Translations under genes and position numbers: made by a program
DNA from: Clostridia bacterium
Lineage (GTDB): Bacteria; Bacillota; Clostridia; Christensenellales; Aristaeellaceae
Length of the DNA stretch: 64,000 nt
Direction: 5' to 3'
Assembly: GCA_017512805.1 (NCBI GenBank)
Contig: JAFWES010000046.1
Location: 1 to 64,000 of the forward strand
Notes under the pieces: model-generated
Told to the model about the DNA's origin: nothing
Database searches by the model: none
What the model saw: the letters and a program-made list of their open reading frames with translations, nothing else
Shown here: positions 44,985 to 53,977 of the stretch, one piece after another
Layout: the number at the start of each line of letters is the position of its first letter
How positions within the stretch are numbered: the stretch's first letter is position 1

Positions 44985-46517
44985 TTACTTCATATAGCGG
45001 TCATAGGCGGCCTGATACACGGCCAGCACATCCGCCAGGCCCATGCGCTCCACCTGGGCCACATAATCATCAAACTTGTCCAGGGGTTCCACGCCCATGA
45101 TGAACTTGTCGACCATTTCGTTCATATAGGTTTCGATTTCCGTGTATTTCTCATTGAGAATGCTCTGTTCGTCATTGGTAAAGGCCAGGGTCGGGAAGGC
45201 GGGGCCGATATGGCCTTCCTGCTCGTAAATATCCCGGATCCGGTTGACTTCATCGCTGACGAAGGCGCGCTCATAGCGGGCGTCCTGCAGCAGGGTCAGC
45301 ATGCTCTGAATGCCGAAGGAGCGCAGCGCGTCCTGGGGGGACAGGCCGTCCGGATTGTTCATGATCAGGTCGGAATACACATAATCGCCGTCCACGATGT
45401 TGAAATGCTGGCCTTCCACGCCGAAGTTCATCAGGATCATGCCCTCCTCGCTGTAGACATAATCCAGCAGCTTCAGGGCCGCTTTCTTCTGCTCCTCGGT
45501 GGCGCCGATATAGATCCCGGCGTTCCAGTCCTCATCCACGGTGATGGGCTGTAGCTGGTCCCGGGTCTCGCTGATGCCGGTGGGGCCTTCCGGAGGCACC
45601 GCGCCCACGATGTTGATATCGCTGTCCGTGCCCTTGAACAGATTGGCCACATTGTCGATATACGCGCTCCAGTCATAGCTCATGAAGACCTGATTGTTGG
45701 TCCATTCGCTGTACCAGGCGGTCTTGTCCAGCGTCAGGTACTCCTGATCGATGAGGCCCTCGGCATAGCAGCGATGGAGCCACTCCAGGGCGTCCTTCAT
45801 CCGCGGATCCGTGGCGCCGAACTTGACCTGCCCGTCCTCGGCAAAGAAGGTTTCGTCAATCCCCCAGTTGTTGATAAAGTGGATCAAGTTGGCCCGGTTG
45901 TTGCTGCCGTTTTTGCGGACGGAGAAGGGAATCTCATCCGCGATGCCGTTGCCGTTGGGATCGCCTTCCTTGACGGCTTTGAACACCTGATACAGGTCTT
46001 CCGTGGTTTTCGGGGTTTCCAGGCCCAGCTTGTCCAGCCAGTCCTGCCGCCAGAAAAACAGCTTCCCGGCGGTAATGGCCGTGCGCTGGCCGATGAAGCG
46101 CATCACCCCGTCCGCGTCGGACACCTTCCGGCGGATTTCCGGATCGCTGTACACCTTCCACAGGTTTGGGGTGTCGGTTTCATTGATCAGCTCGTTCAGG
46201 GGCGTCCAGGCGTCCTTGTACAGCAGCAGATCTTTCGCCTTGTACTGGACGATGGTGGGCAGATCCCCGCTGGCCATCAGCAGGCCGTATTTTTCGGCCA
46301 GGTTTTCCGTCGGCGCGGAGATGATCTCAATGTTGATTCCCAGCTTTTCCTTCAGGAGTTCGATGGTCATCAGGCCGTTGCGGAAGGGCATGTTCTCCCG
46401 GTCGGAACCCCACATCGTAACGGTGACGGGCTCCTCCGCGGCGGCGCCGGCCAGGCAGGCCAGCGGAAGCAGGGCGGCTGTCAGAAGCAGCGCCAGCAGA
46501 CGGGACAGGTGTTTCAT
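44985..46517 (-). CDS. ABC transporter solute-binding protein (LplA/YtcQ type)
   Basis: A 510-residue large binding protein. Its signal peptide (MKHLSRLLALLLTAALLPLA) ends near GAAAEEP. A cysteine lies at about 21, but its context PLAC is not a standard lipobox. The mature part begins VTVTMWGS and has the YLTLDKTAWYSEW and GDPNGNGIADEIPF motifs common in receptors for oligosaccharides from complex glycans. It is the last gene behind two permeases. An upstream start at 46592 lacks a binding site; the ATG at 46517 has GGAGG. Confidence 0.9.
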   Translation of the reverse strand: MKHLSRLLALLLTAALLPLACLAGAAAEEPVTVTMWGSDRENMPFRNGLMTIELLKEKLGINIEIISAPTENLAEKYGLLMASGDLPTIVQYKAKDLLLYKDAWTPLNELINETDTPNLWKVYSDPEIRRKVSDADGVMRFIGQRTAITAGKLFFWRQDWLDKLGLETPKTTEDLYQVFKAVKEGDPNGNGIADEIPFSVRKNGSNNRANLIHFINNWGIDETFFAEDGQVKFGATDPRMKDALEWLHRCYAEGLIDQEYLTLDKTAWYSEWTNNQVFMSYDWSAYIDNVANLFKGTDSDINIVGAVPPEGPTGISETRDQLQPITVDEDWNAGIYIGATEEQKKAALKLLDYVYSEEGMILMNFGVEGQHFNIVDGDYVYSDLIMNNPDGLSPQDALRSFGIQSMLTLLQDARYERAFVSDEVNRIRDIYEQEGHIGPAFPTLAFTNDEQSILNEKYTEIETYMNEMVDKFIMGVEPLDKFDDYVAQVERMGLADVLAVYQAAYDRYMK

Positions 46518-46629
46518 GTTCGTTCCTCCTTTTTCTTTCTGGTTTTCTATTTTGACCTCCGTCTCCGGGAGGCCGAACCACATCGCAGACAAGCGTCCGG
46601 GCCGCGAAAGGCGGCCGCCGGCTTTCCCT

Positions 46630-47517
46630 TTATTCCTTCACGGATCCCACCATCACGCCCTTCACAAAATACCGCTGCACGAAGGGATAGATGCACAGCA
46701 TCGGCAGCATCGCCACCACGATGGTGGCGTATTTGATGCCCTCCGCCATCACGTTCTCGGTGCTGCTGGCGTTTTCCACGATTTCATTCATCAGCACCAC
46801 CTGCCGCAGGATGATCTGCAGCGGATACAGCTCCGGCTTGCTCAGATAAAGCACCGCGGTAAAATAGCTGTTCCAGTGGGCCACGGCGTAGAACATGCCG
46901 ATGGTCATCAGGCTGGCCAGGCTCAGGGGCAGCACAATCCGGAACAGCACCCCGAAATCCTTGCAGCCGTCCAGCTCCGCGGCCTCCACCAGGCTCTGGG
47001 GAATCTGCAGGAAGAAGGTCCGCATCAGGATCATATTATAGGTGCTGACCGCCCCGGGCAGCACGATCGCCCAGATGGTATTCAGCAGCTTCAGCTCCTT
47101 GATCACCAGGAAGGTGGGGATCATCCCGCCGTTGAAAAACATGGTAAAGGTGCACATCAGGGTGAAGAACCGCCTGCCCACCATCTTTTTCCGGCTCAGA
47201 GACCAGGCCCCGAAAACCGTCAGAATCAGGTTGATGGCCGTTCCCAGGAAGGTATAGAGCAGGGTGTTCCCGTAGCTCTGCCACAGCAGCGGGTAGTTAA
47301 ACACCTTCTGATAGGCCTTCACATGGGGCTCCACCGGAATGAAAACCACATCCCCCCGAAGAATGGCCGTTTCCCCGGAAAAGGAGGCCGCGGTCACGAA
47401 CACCACCGGATACAGCATGGCAAAGCTGACCAGCAGCAGGATGATCACGTTGATCACCTGAAAGACCCGCCTGCTGACCGGTTCCCGGATCCCGGAAGAA
47501 CGGAGCGTTCTTTCCAT
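46630..47517 (-). CDS. ABC transporter permease (LplC/YtcP type)
   Basis: A 295-residue permease with six predicted membrane segments, the first near residues 17-39. The EAA loop EAAELDGCKD lies around residue 189. It ends in the family tail VKGVMVGSVKE. It pairs with the LplB-type permease encoded 107 bases upstream. No ATPase is encoded nearby. I used the ATG at 47517, which follows GGGGGAAC, rather than the upstream in-frame ATG at 47550. Confidence 0.92.
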   Translation of the reverse strand: MERTLRSSGIREPVSRRVFQVINVIILLLVSFAMLYPVVFVTAASFSGETAILRGDVVFIPVEPHVKAYQKVFNYPLLWQSYGNTLLYTFLGTAINLILTVFGAWSLSRKKMVGRRFFTLMCTFTMFFNGGMIPTFLVIKELKLLNTIWAIVLPGAVSTYNMILMRTFFLQIPQSLVEAAELDGCKDFGVLFRIVLPLSLASLMTIGMFYAVAHWNSYFTAVLYLSKPELYPLQIILRQVVLMNEIVENASSTENVMAEGIKYATIVVAMLPMLCIYPFVQRYFVKGVMVGSVKE

Positions 47518-47624
47518 GCGATGTTCCCCCTTTCCGCCTGCAGGCGTCATGCTTCCCGTCTCAGGCGCTTCCCGTTTCCTGTCTCAGGCCAGGCCGGCTT
47601 CTTCCCGCGGGCCTGGTCCGTTTC

Positions 47625-48545
47625 TTACCACAGGCTCGTTTCGCTGTATCGCCGGCTCATCCAGTTGGCAAATATCACCATGGCAAAGCCGATCACGCTC
47701 TGGAACATGCCCACCGCGGTGGCGTAGCTGTATTCTCCGCCCTTCAGCCCCCGGCGGTAGACGTAGGTGCCGATCACGTCGCTGGTCTCCAGATTGGCGT
47801 TGTTCTGCAGCAGGAGGATGGTCTCGTATCCCGCGTCCATCACATGGCCCAGCCGCATAATCAGCAGCACCACGATGGTGCCCGCGATCCCGGGCAGGGT
47901 GATATGCCACATCCGCCGCAGGTAGCCGCCCCCGTCCACCATGCAGGCTTCATACAATTCCCCGTTGATCCCGCTGATGGCCGCCAGAAAGATGATGGAA
48001 TTCCAGCCGATGTTTTTCCACAGGTTCATCAGGGTATAGATCGGCCGGAAGGCCTCCGGCTGGGTCATAAAATACTGCCGTTCCCCGCCCAGGGCGGCGA
48101 TCAGATTGTTGATGATTCCGCTGGAGGGGGACAGAAACTGCACCACCATGCTGGCGATCACCACGCTGGAAACGAAGTAGGGCAGATAGGTGATGGTCTG
48201 GGTGACTTTCTTGAACCGGCGGTTCTGCACCTCGTTAAGCAGGAGGGCCAGGATGATGGCCGCCGGAAAATTGAACACCAAGTCGTACAGATTGATCAGC
48301 AGCGTGTTCCGGATCAGCCGCCACAGGTATACGGAATGAAAAAACTGCAGGAAATATTTGAACTGTACCCAGGGGCTCTTCTGAAATCCCAGGAACGCGT
48401 TGTAATCCTTGAAGGCAATGGAAAGCCCCAGCATCGGCGCATAGCGAAAGATCACATAATAAAGGAACACCGGCAAAAACATCAGATACAGATACCGAGA
48501 CGCCCATATTCTCCGCCGCAGCAGCGCTACGCGGGACTTGGTCAT
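47625..48545 (-). CDS. ABC transporter permease (LplB/YteP type)
   Basis: A 306-residue permease. Its first segment (about 19-38, YLYLMFLPVFLYYVIFRYAP, shown here as LYLMFLPVFLYYVIF) is followed by the typical GLSIAFKDYN. The EAA loop has EACMVDGGG near residue 213. An upstream ATG at 48560 is part of the GGAGGTG site for the ATG at 48545, so I use the latter. It follows the AraC-type sensor gene by 93 bases and should be controlled by it. Confidence 0.92.
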   Translation of the reverse strand: MTKSRVALLRRRIWASRYLYLMFLPVFLYYVIFRYAPMLGLSIAFKDYNAFLGFQKSPWVQFKYFLQFFHSVYLWRLIRNTLLINLYDLVFNFPAAIILALLLNEVQNRRFKKVTQTITYLPYFVSSVVIASMVVQFLSPSSGIINNLIAALGGERQYFMTQPEAFRPIYTLMNLWKNIGWNSIIFLAAISGINGELYEACMVDGGGYLRRMWHITLPGIAGTIVVLLIMRLGHVMDAGYETILLLQNNANLETSDVIGTYVYRRGLKGGEYSYATAVGMFQSVIGFAMVIFANWMSRRYSETSLW

Positions 48546-48638
48546 GGATCTCACCTCCATGGCATAAAAATAGCAGAACGCGCGCCGTTCTGCTATCTCC
48601 GATTCCGTGAATCCGGGATCCGATCCGGTGAAAGGGGA

Positions 48639-50915
48639 TCATCCATTCCGCGAATCGATCGTCTGATTCGCCAATCGGTACTGTCCCGGCGTAATCCCCT
48701 CGGCCTTTTTGAAGGTGCGGATCAGGGTATTCTGGTTCTCCATCCCCACCCGCTGGCCGATTTCCCGCAGGGTCAGATCCGTTTCCCGCAGCAGCCTTTT
48801 GGTTTCCTCGATGCGGATATCCGTCAGATATTTCAGGAAGCTCGTATCCCCGACTTTCCGGAACACCAGCCCGATATAGCTGGGGGACATCCCCAGCGCC
48901 TCGCCCACGCTGTCCAGGGAGATGTCCTGGGCGTATTCCCGGCGCAGGTAGGCCGTCAGCCGGGCATAGTGCTTTTCCTCCTGGCTGCTCACATCCTCGT
49001 TCATGCATTCCGCCAGCGCGGCGGCCGCCCGGCAAAGCCGGTCGGCGGCGTCCGGGGCGGCGGGCATCCGGTCCGCCCGGAAGCCGGCATCCCGCAGGAT
49101 GGTTTCCAGCCGATCCTCCATGCTGGCCCGCCGGGCCGCCCGGCCCAGGGTAAACAGCAGGGCCTGGATCAGATCCGTCCGGGGCACGGCGGCCCCGTCC
49201 TCCGGGGCGCAAAGCGCCCGCACCAGCGCTGCCGCTTCCTCCCCCTTCCCGCTGAGGATCCTGTTCATCAGCTGCTGCTCCGCGTTCAGGGAATACTCCG
49301 TATCCCGATTCTCGGGAATCTCCTCCGCCAGGGCGATCTGCCGGTTCTTCTCCTCTCCCACCATCAGCGCCCGCATGGCGTCCACCAGCGCATCCGCCGT
49401 CCGGTTCTTCTCGAAGGCGCGGCCCACGCCCATGGCGCAGGGGCAGTCCCTGAACACCCGGCTCAGGCAGTCCTGCAGGAAGGGATAGATGGATTCCGGC
49501 GCGGGATGCCGGGCGTCCAGGTTGAACAGAATCAGCACCCGTCCGTCCGCCCGGCGGGCGCACAGCACCTTCATGGGCCCCCGGTCCTCCGCCACCGCCA
49601 GCTCCTCCACCAGGTCCGCGGTGCTCACGCCCCCCGCCCTGGCCTCCAGCCGTTCCAGATCCCGCGGCGCGCATTCCGCCACCGCGATCTGAATCCGGTC
49701 ATAGGGCAGCGTGATCCCCGCCCGGGTCAGCGTTTCCTCCGCGCCGCTCTTGAGCCGGCCCTCGATCCAGTCATTGAGAACCCGGTTTTTCAGCAGCCGG
49801 CTCACCTCCCGGTTGGACAGCGCCAGCTCATGATTTTCCGCCGTGATCAGGCGGATCGCCTCATCCAGCACCTGATACTCGTTGTTCCGTCCCTCCGGCA
49901 GGGTATCGTTGAACAGCTGCCGGACCGTTCCGATCAGCTGCTCCAGCGGCGCGTACAGCCGCCGGGAGGCGAGACTCGCCGCCAGCACGCACAGGATCAT
50001 GCAGGATCCCATGATCAGCATCACCGTATTGCGCAGGCGCAGGCTGGGCCCCAGCAGCTCGCTGTAAGGAATGACCGCCATGCAGTACAGCCCTTCCGCA
50101 TCGGTTTCCGCCCGCAGAATGCCGTATTCCCCGCCCTCGGTCCGGATCCGGTTCTGCGGATGCTCCGCGTACAGGCGGGTGATGTCCGCGTAGGCTTCGT
50201 TTTGCAGCCCGTGGACCGGCGCCCCGTCCCCGTCCGTCAGCATCATCTCTCCCGATTCGTTCTCCGGCAGGCAGGCCAGCAGCCGCCCAGTATTCAGATG
50301 GAAAAACGCGTAGCTCCCGCCGGCTTGGGCGTTCAGCGGCAGGCTGCTGACAAAGGCCAGCGCGTCTTCCGCCGTCAGAATCCGGCGGATGACGCATTTC
50401 CCCGCAAACCGGCACAGCGCCACCGTCCCGGGGACGGATCGGGCCCGCGTCATCCCGGCCCCGGTCACCCCCGTGATCCGCTGATAATAATCCTCCGCCC
50501 GGTAGCTGCTCTCCCCGGTGATGATGATGTCCAGCCCCTCGGCGTACAGGCCCAGATCGGCGATGGTATTGCTGAAGGCCTTCATCTGCTGCAGCTGCTC
50601 AATGATCCCCTTTTTCCGCAGAATGTCCCGGGGCGTCTGTTCCGTCAGATGCAGATAGGACTGCACCTCGCTGTCGTTGTTCAGCTGCCAGGTGAAGGAC
50701 TGGATCTGTTCCACTTCCCGGTTCACCGCGGCGCACGCGTTCCGCAGCAGGGATTCCTGCTGCTGCCAGGTGTCCCGGACCACCTGTTCCGACATCCGGT
50801 CATAGACCAGCCAGCCGGTCAAAAGCGTCGTCAGCAGCGGAAACAGCAGCAGCAAGACCCCCATCTGCATTCGCACCCGGCCGCGGAAAACCCGCGTTCG
50901 TTTCTGTCCGTTCAT
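48639..50915 (-). CDS. Membrane-anchored AraC-family regulator (YesS-like)
   Basis: A 758-residue protein. Membrane segments flank an extracellular sensor: the first near 19-39 (GVLLLLFPLLTTLLTGWLV), the second near 290-312 (VMLIMGSCMILCVLAASLA). The C-terminal AraC domain (about 655-750) has DISLDSVGEALGMSPSYIG and TLREIGQRVGMENQNTL as its two helix-turn-helix motifs. It senses a sugar outside and acts on DNA directly without a kinase. Its start follows the yesN stop codon with no gap. Confidence 0.9.
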   Translation of the reverse strand: MNGQKRTRVFRGRVRMQMGVLLLLFPLLTTLLTGWLVYDRMSEQVVRDTWQQQESLLRNACAAVNREVEQIQSFTWQLNNDSEVQSYLHLTEQTPRDILRKKGIIEQLQQMKAFSNTIADLGLYAEGLDIIITGESSYRAEDYYQRITGVTGAGMTRARSVPGTVALCRFAGKCVIRRILTAEDALAFVSSLPLNAQAGGSYAFFHLNTGRLLACLPENESGEMMLTDGDGAPVHGLQNEAYADITRLYAEHPQNRIRTEGGEYGILRAETDAEGLYCMAVIPYSELLGPSLRLRNTVMLIMGSCMILCVLAASLASRRLYAPLEQLIGTVRQLFNDTLPEGRNNEYQVLDEAIRLITAENHELALSNREVSRLLKNRVLNDWIEGRLKSGAEETLTRAGITLPYDRIQIAVAECAPRDLERLEARAGGVSTADLVEELAVAEDRGPMKVLCARRADGRVLILFNLDARHPAPESIYPFLQDCLSRVFRDCPCAMGVGRAFEKNRTADALVDAMRALMVGEEKNRQIALAEEIPENRDTEYSLNAEQQLMNRILSGKGEEAAALVRALCAPEDGAAVPRTDLIQALLFTLGRAARRASMEDRLETILRDAGFRADRMPAAPDAADRLCRAAAALAECMNEDVSSQEEKHYARLTAYLRREYAQDISLDSVGEALGMSPSYIGLVFRKVGDTSFLKYLTDIRIEETKRLLRETDLTLREIGQRVGMENQNTLIRTFKKAEGITPGQYRLANQTIDSRNG

Positions 50916-51977
50916 CTATACTTCCTCCGCCCGGAAGGCGCTGGGCTTTTTTCCCGTGCTTCTCTCAAACAGCTTGCTGAAATAATTCGCGTCCGTATAT
51001 CCCACACGCTCGCTGATTTCGTATACCTTCAGATCCGTCTGCCGCAGCAGCGCCTGCGCCCGCTTCATGCGCAGCTCTGTCAGGTATTTCTGATAAGTGG
51101 TGCCGGTTTTCTTCTTGAAAAGCTGGCTGAAATAGAAAGGATTGACGTAAAACCGGCCCGCGATCTCGTTGAGGCTGATATTCCGGGCGTAATTTTCCTG
51201 AATATAGGCTTTCGCCTCGCCGATCAGATCCCGCCGGTCCTCCGCCTCCTCCCCCTCCAGAATTTCGCCGGCTCCCCGGAGCAGGTTGAACACCCAGTTT
51301 TCCAGCTCTTCCAGGGAGTTGATGCGGGATACGCTCCGGGAGGAAAGGACATTCCGTCCCAGATAGTTGTTCATCCGCAGGGAGGCGTAGGGATATTTCC
51401 GGGTTCCGTACAGCACCAGGTTCAGGCACAGCATCCGGATATTCTCCCGGCTCAGGTCGGCCTGGTGGCTGCGAAGGATGTCAAAGAGCCCGGAAACGCT
51501 CTTGCGCACCGCGTCCAGATTCTGCAGAACCATCCCCTCCTCCAGCTCCTGCAGCAGCTTTTCCGGAAACAGGTCCGCCATCTCCGCGAAGTCCTGCTGG
51601 GGAATCCATTTTTCGCGGATTTTTTCAATATCGGCGAAAAGCTCCTCCTCGTCAATGGGCTTGGTCAAAAAAAACTGTACGCCGTATTCCATAGCCCGTT
51701 TGGCATATTCAAAATCCGCGTACCCGGAAATCAGAATATACTCCGTCCTCGGTTCGTAGGCCTGAATGTCCCGGATCATGTCCAGCCCGCTGGCCTGGGG
51801 CATCCGGATATCCGTAATCACGATGTCCGGATGCCCTTCGATGGCCATATCAAAGCCCTCCAGCCCGTCCCGGGCTTTCCCGATGACCCGGTATTCCTGC
51901 GACCGGGCGCTCAGCATGAAGGCCAGGCCTTCAGATATTTCCGGCTCATCGTCCACAATCAGGATTCGGATCTCCAT
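50916..51977 (-). CDS. YesN-like response regulator (receiver plus AraC)
   Basis: A 353-residue regulator. The receiver domain (1-120) has D10/D11 acidic residues, the phosphorylation site D56 in ITDIRMP and the conserved lysine in FLTKP. The C-terminal AraC domain (about 250-350) has ISLNEIAGRFYVNPFYFSQL and YEISERVGYTDANYFSKLF; each is a separate helix-turn-helix. It is the partner of the YesM-like kinase whose gene end it overlaps by 32 bases. Confidence 0.93.
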   Translation of the reverse strand: MEIRILIVDDEPEISEGLAFMLSARSQEYRVIGKARDGLEGFDMAIEGHPDIVITDIRMPQASGLDMIRDIQAYEPRTEYILISGYADFEYAKRAMEYGVQFFLTKPIDEEELFADIEKIREKWIPQQDFAEMADLFPEKLLQELEEGMVLQNLDAVRKSVSGLFDILRSHQADLSRENIRMLCLNLVLYGTRKYPYASLRMNNYLGRNVLSSRSVSRINSLEELENWVFNLLRGAGEILEGEEAEDRRDLIGEAKAYIQENYARNISLNEIAGRFYVNPFYFSQLFKKKTGTTYQKYLTELRMKRAQALLRQTDLKVYEISERVGYTDANYFSKLFERSTGKKPSAFRAEEV

Positions 51978-53808
51978 TTTCTTCCCTCCTCCGCGGCTGT
52001 TCCGCGTCCGCGGCCTCCACGATGCAGATTTCGATTTCCGTCCCGGTCTCGTTGCTGTAGATGACCTTCATATAGGACTCCGGGCCGTAGCGCAGCTGCA
52101 GCCTTTTGGCGATGTTTTCCAGCCCGATATGCTGCCGCTCCCCCTCCTCCGGCGCTGTCATGCGGATTTCCTCCCGGCGGATGGATTCCAGCCGGTCCGA
52201 AATCTGCATGAGCCGGTCCGGCTCCATGCCGGTGCCGTCGTCCGTAATCCGGAACAGGATCCGGCCGGTCTCCGGCTCCCGCCATCCGCGGATCCGGATA
52301 TGCAGGGGAACGTCCGCCCCGGCCGCGCCGTGGCTCAGGCTGTTTTCCACCAGCGGCTGGAACAGAATCACCGGGCACGGGACCTCCATCAGCTCCTCCG
52401 GCATCTCCGCCGTCAGGGTGTTCTCCGCCCGGAAGCGCAGATTCTGCAGCCGCAGAAAGGATCGGACGTAATCCAGCTCATTCCGGACTGTATGCCGCTG
52501 GTTCACGTTTTCCAGCGTCATGCGGAACATCTTCCCCAGCAGGCTCGTCATCTCCGCCACATCCCGATTTCCCGCCACCAGCGCCTTCATCCGGATGGAC
52601 TCCAGCGTGTTGAACATCATATGGGGATTGATCTGGGTCTGCAGGGCCAGAAGCTGAGCGTCCTTTTTCTGCAGATCCTTCTGATAAACCTGATCAATCA
52701 GACGCTCGATCCGTTCCACCATCTGGTTGTACTGCCGGATCAGATCCCCGAATTCATCCTGCCCGGCCTCCCCCCGGACCCGGGGATACCGGCCGTTATC
52801 CACCTGGGCCATGGCTTCCCGCAGTCGGGCGATGGGCCGGGTGAAGGATCGGCTGAAAAACACCGCGCAGGCCCCGGAAAGCAGCACGCAGACGTAGACG
52901 CTCAGGGCGGTCACCAGGATCAGGTCCCGCCGCAGCAGCGCCAGCGTAGCCTTCGGATAAATGGTGTGGACAGAAACCCCCAGATCCTCCAGCACCGTCG
53001 TCTGAACCAGATACCGCTGATCCGGCATTTCAAACAGGCGGAATCCTTCCCCGTTCCGGAGGGACGGCCCCTCTTCCCCGGCGGAATCGTACAGCATCCG
53101 GTGCGCGTCGTCTTCCACCGCCAGGCGGATTCCCTGCATGTTTTCCTGCAGAAGGTCCTCGCCGCCCAGCTGCAGGATGGCGTCGCTCTCCACATCCAGC
53201 ACGATCACCCCGGCGGGCTGCCGGAAGGGGCCGTACAGCTTCTGCACCGCGGAAATCACGGGGCCGTGCTGATGCCGGTTGGTATACCCGCCGTCATGCA
53301 TGGGGATCAGGGTAAAGGTCTCCTCCCCTTCCACCGTCCGCCGCATCCATTCCTCATTCATCATCGCCGCCATATCCGTATTCTCTCCGGCGGCGCCCGT
53401 CTGAAAATACCGCCCTCCCTGCAGGGCGATGCCCGCGTGCGTCAGCAGGGGCTGCATCTTAATCAGGCGAAACAGCAGCTTGTTCACCTGCGCCCTGTAT
53501 TCCGCCTGCTCGGAAACCGGTACGGTTCCCCGGGAAAGGGTGTTCAGCACATCCGAATCCACCAGCACCGCCATCATCAGCCCCCGGCAGGATTGGACAA
53601 AGTGCTCCAGCCCGGCGGCCGCCTGGGCGTTGACGGCCTGCGCCAGCACCTCCGTCCGCCGGTCGATGCTTTTCATGGCCGCGTAGGAAACGCAAATGGC
53701 GGAAACGGAAATGGAAACAAAACAGATCGCCAGAAAAACGGCGATCATTTTTCTGGATATTTTCAGGTTTCCCGCTCTGTGCAGCACCCTATTCCCCCCC
53801 TGACCCAT
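51946..53808 (-). CDS. YesM-like sensor histidine kinase
   Basis: A 620-residue kinase. The first membrane segment (about 21-43) and second (about 296-318) flank a Cache-like sensor. A HAMP domain runs about 318-370. The His kinase domain has H396 in QINPHMMFNTLE, a variant of the usual NPHFLYNTLE. The ATPase has LVENSLSHG, DDGTGM and HIGLENI. It should sense a sugar from a complex glycan. The ATG at 53808 lacks a binding site; a GTG at 53787 follows GGGGGG and may be the true start. Confidence 0.92.
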   Translation of the reverse strand: MGQGGNRVLHRAGNLKISRKMIAVFLAICFVSISVSAICVSYAAMKSIDRRTEVLAQAVNAQAAAGLEHFVQSCRGLMMAVLVDSDVLNTLSRGTVPVSEQAEYRAQVNKLLFRLIKMQPLLTHAGIALQGGRYFQTGAAGENTDMAAMMNEEWMRRTVEGEETFTLIPMHDGGYTNRHQHGPVISAVQKLYGPFRQPAGVIVLDVESDAILQLGGEDLLQENMQGIRLAVEDDAHRMLYDSAGEEGPSLRNGEGFRLFEMPDQRYLVQTTVLEDLGVSVHTIYPKATLALLRRDLILVTALSVYVCVLLSGACAVFFSRSFTRPIARLREAMAQVDNGRYPRVRGEAGQDEFGDLIRQYNQMVERIERLIDQVYQKDLQKKDAQLLALQTQINPHMMFNTLESIRMKALVAGNRDVAEMTSLLGKMFRMTLENVNQRHTVRNELDYVRSFLRLQNLRFRAENTLTAEMPEELMEVPCPVILFQPLVENSLSHGAAGADVPLHIRIRGWREPETGRILFRITDDGTGMEPDRLMQISDRLESIRREEIRMTAPEEGERQHIGLENIAKRLQLRYGPESYMKVIYSNETGTEIEICIVEAADAEQPRRREENGDPNPDCGR

Positions 53809-53859
53809 TTTCCGGAATGATTGTATTCCATTTAACCGCGGAAATCAAATGGCGAAAAA

Positions 53860-53898
53860 AACGATTCAGTCCAGCAAGCGAAGCGACTGATTCGTTAC
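53860..53898. repeat. Palindromic hairpin repeat, short form (copy 2)
   Basis: Arms AACGATTCAGTC (53860-53871) and GACTGATTCGTT (53885-53896) pair with one mismatch around the loop CAGCAAGCGAAGC. The loop and inner arms match the repeat at 25767-25807. It lies downstream of a solute-binding protein gene, just past its terminator. Confidence 0.7.
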
Positions 53899-53903
53899 AG
53901 CTG

Positions 53904-53950
53904 AAAAAGAAAAAGCGCCGCGCGGGGCGGCTTCGGCCTTCCCGCGCGGC
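53904..53950 (-). terminator. Intrinsic terminator after the binding-protein gene
   Basis: On the minus strand GCCGCGCGGG (53941-53950) and CCCGCGCGGC (53917-53926) form a GC stem with an internal loop, followed by GCTTTTTCTTTTT (53904-53916). It lies 28 bases after the stop of the gene at 53978. Confidence 0.9.
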
Positions 53951-53977
53951 GTGACGCTCATATGTGCTGTAAATTGC

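Noticed and set aside
47844..52064. A 1406-codon open frame on the plus strand across the AraC/YesN region
   Set aside because: It lies entirely over clear minus-strand genes, has a low-complexity His/Pro/Gln/Arg composition, and no ribosome binding site or domain. It is a shadow.
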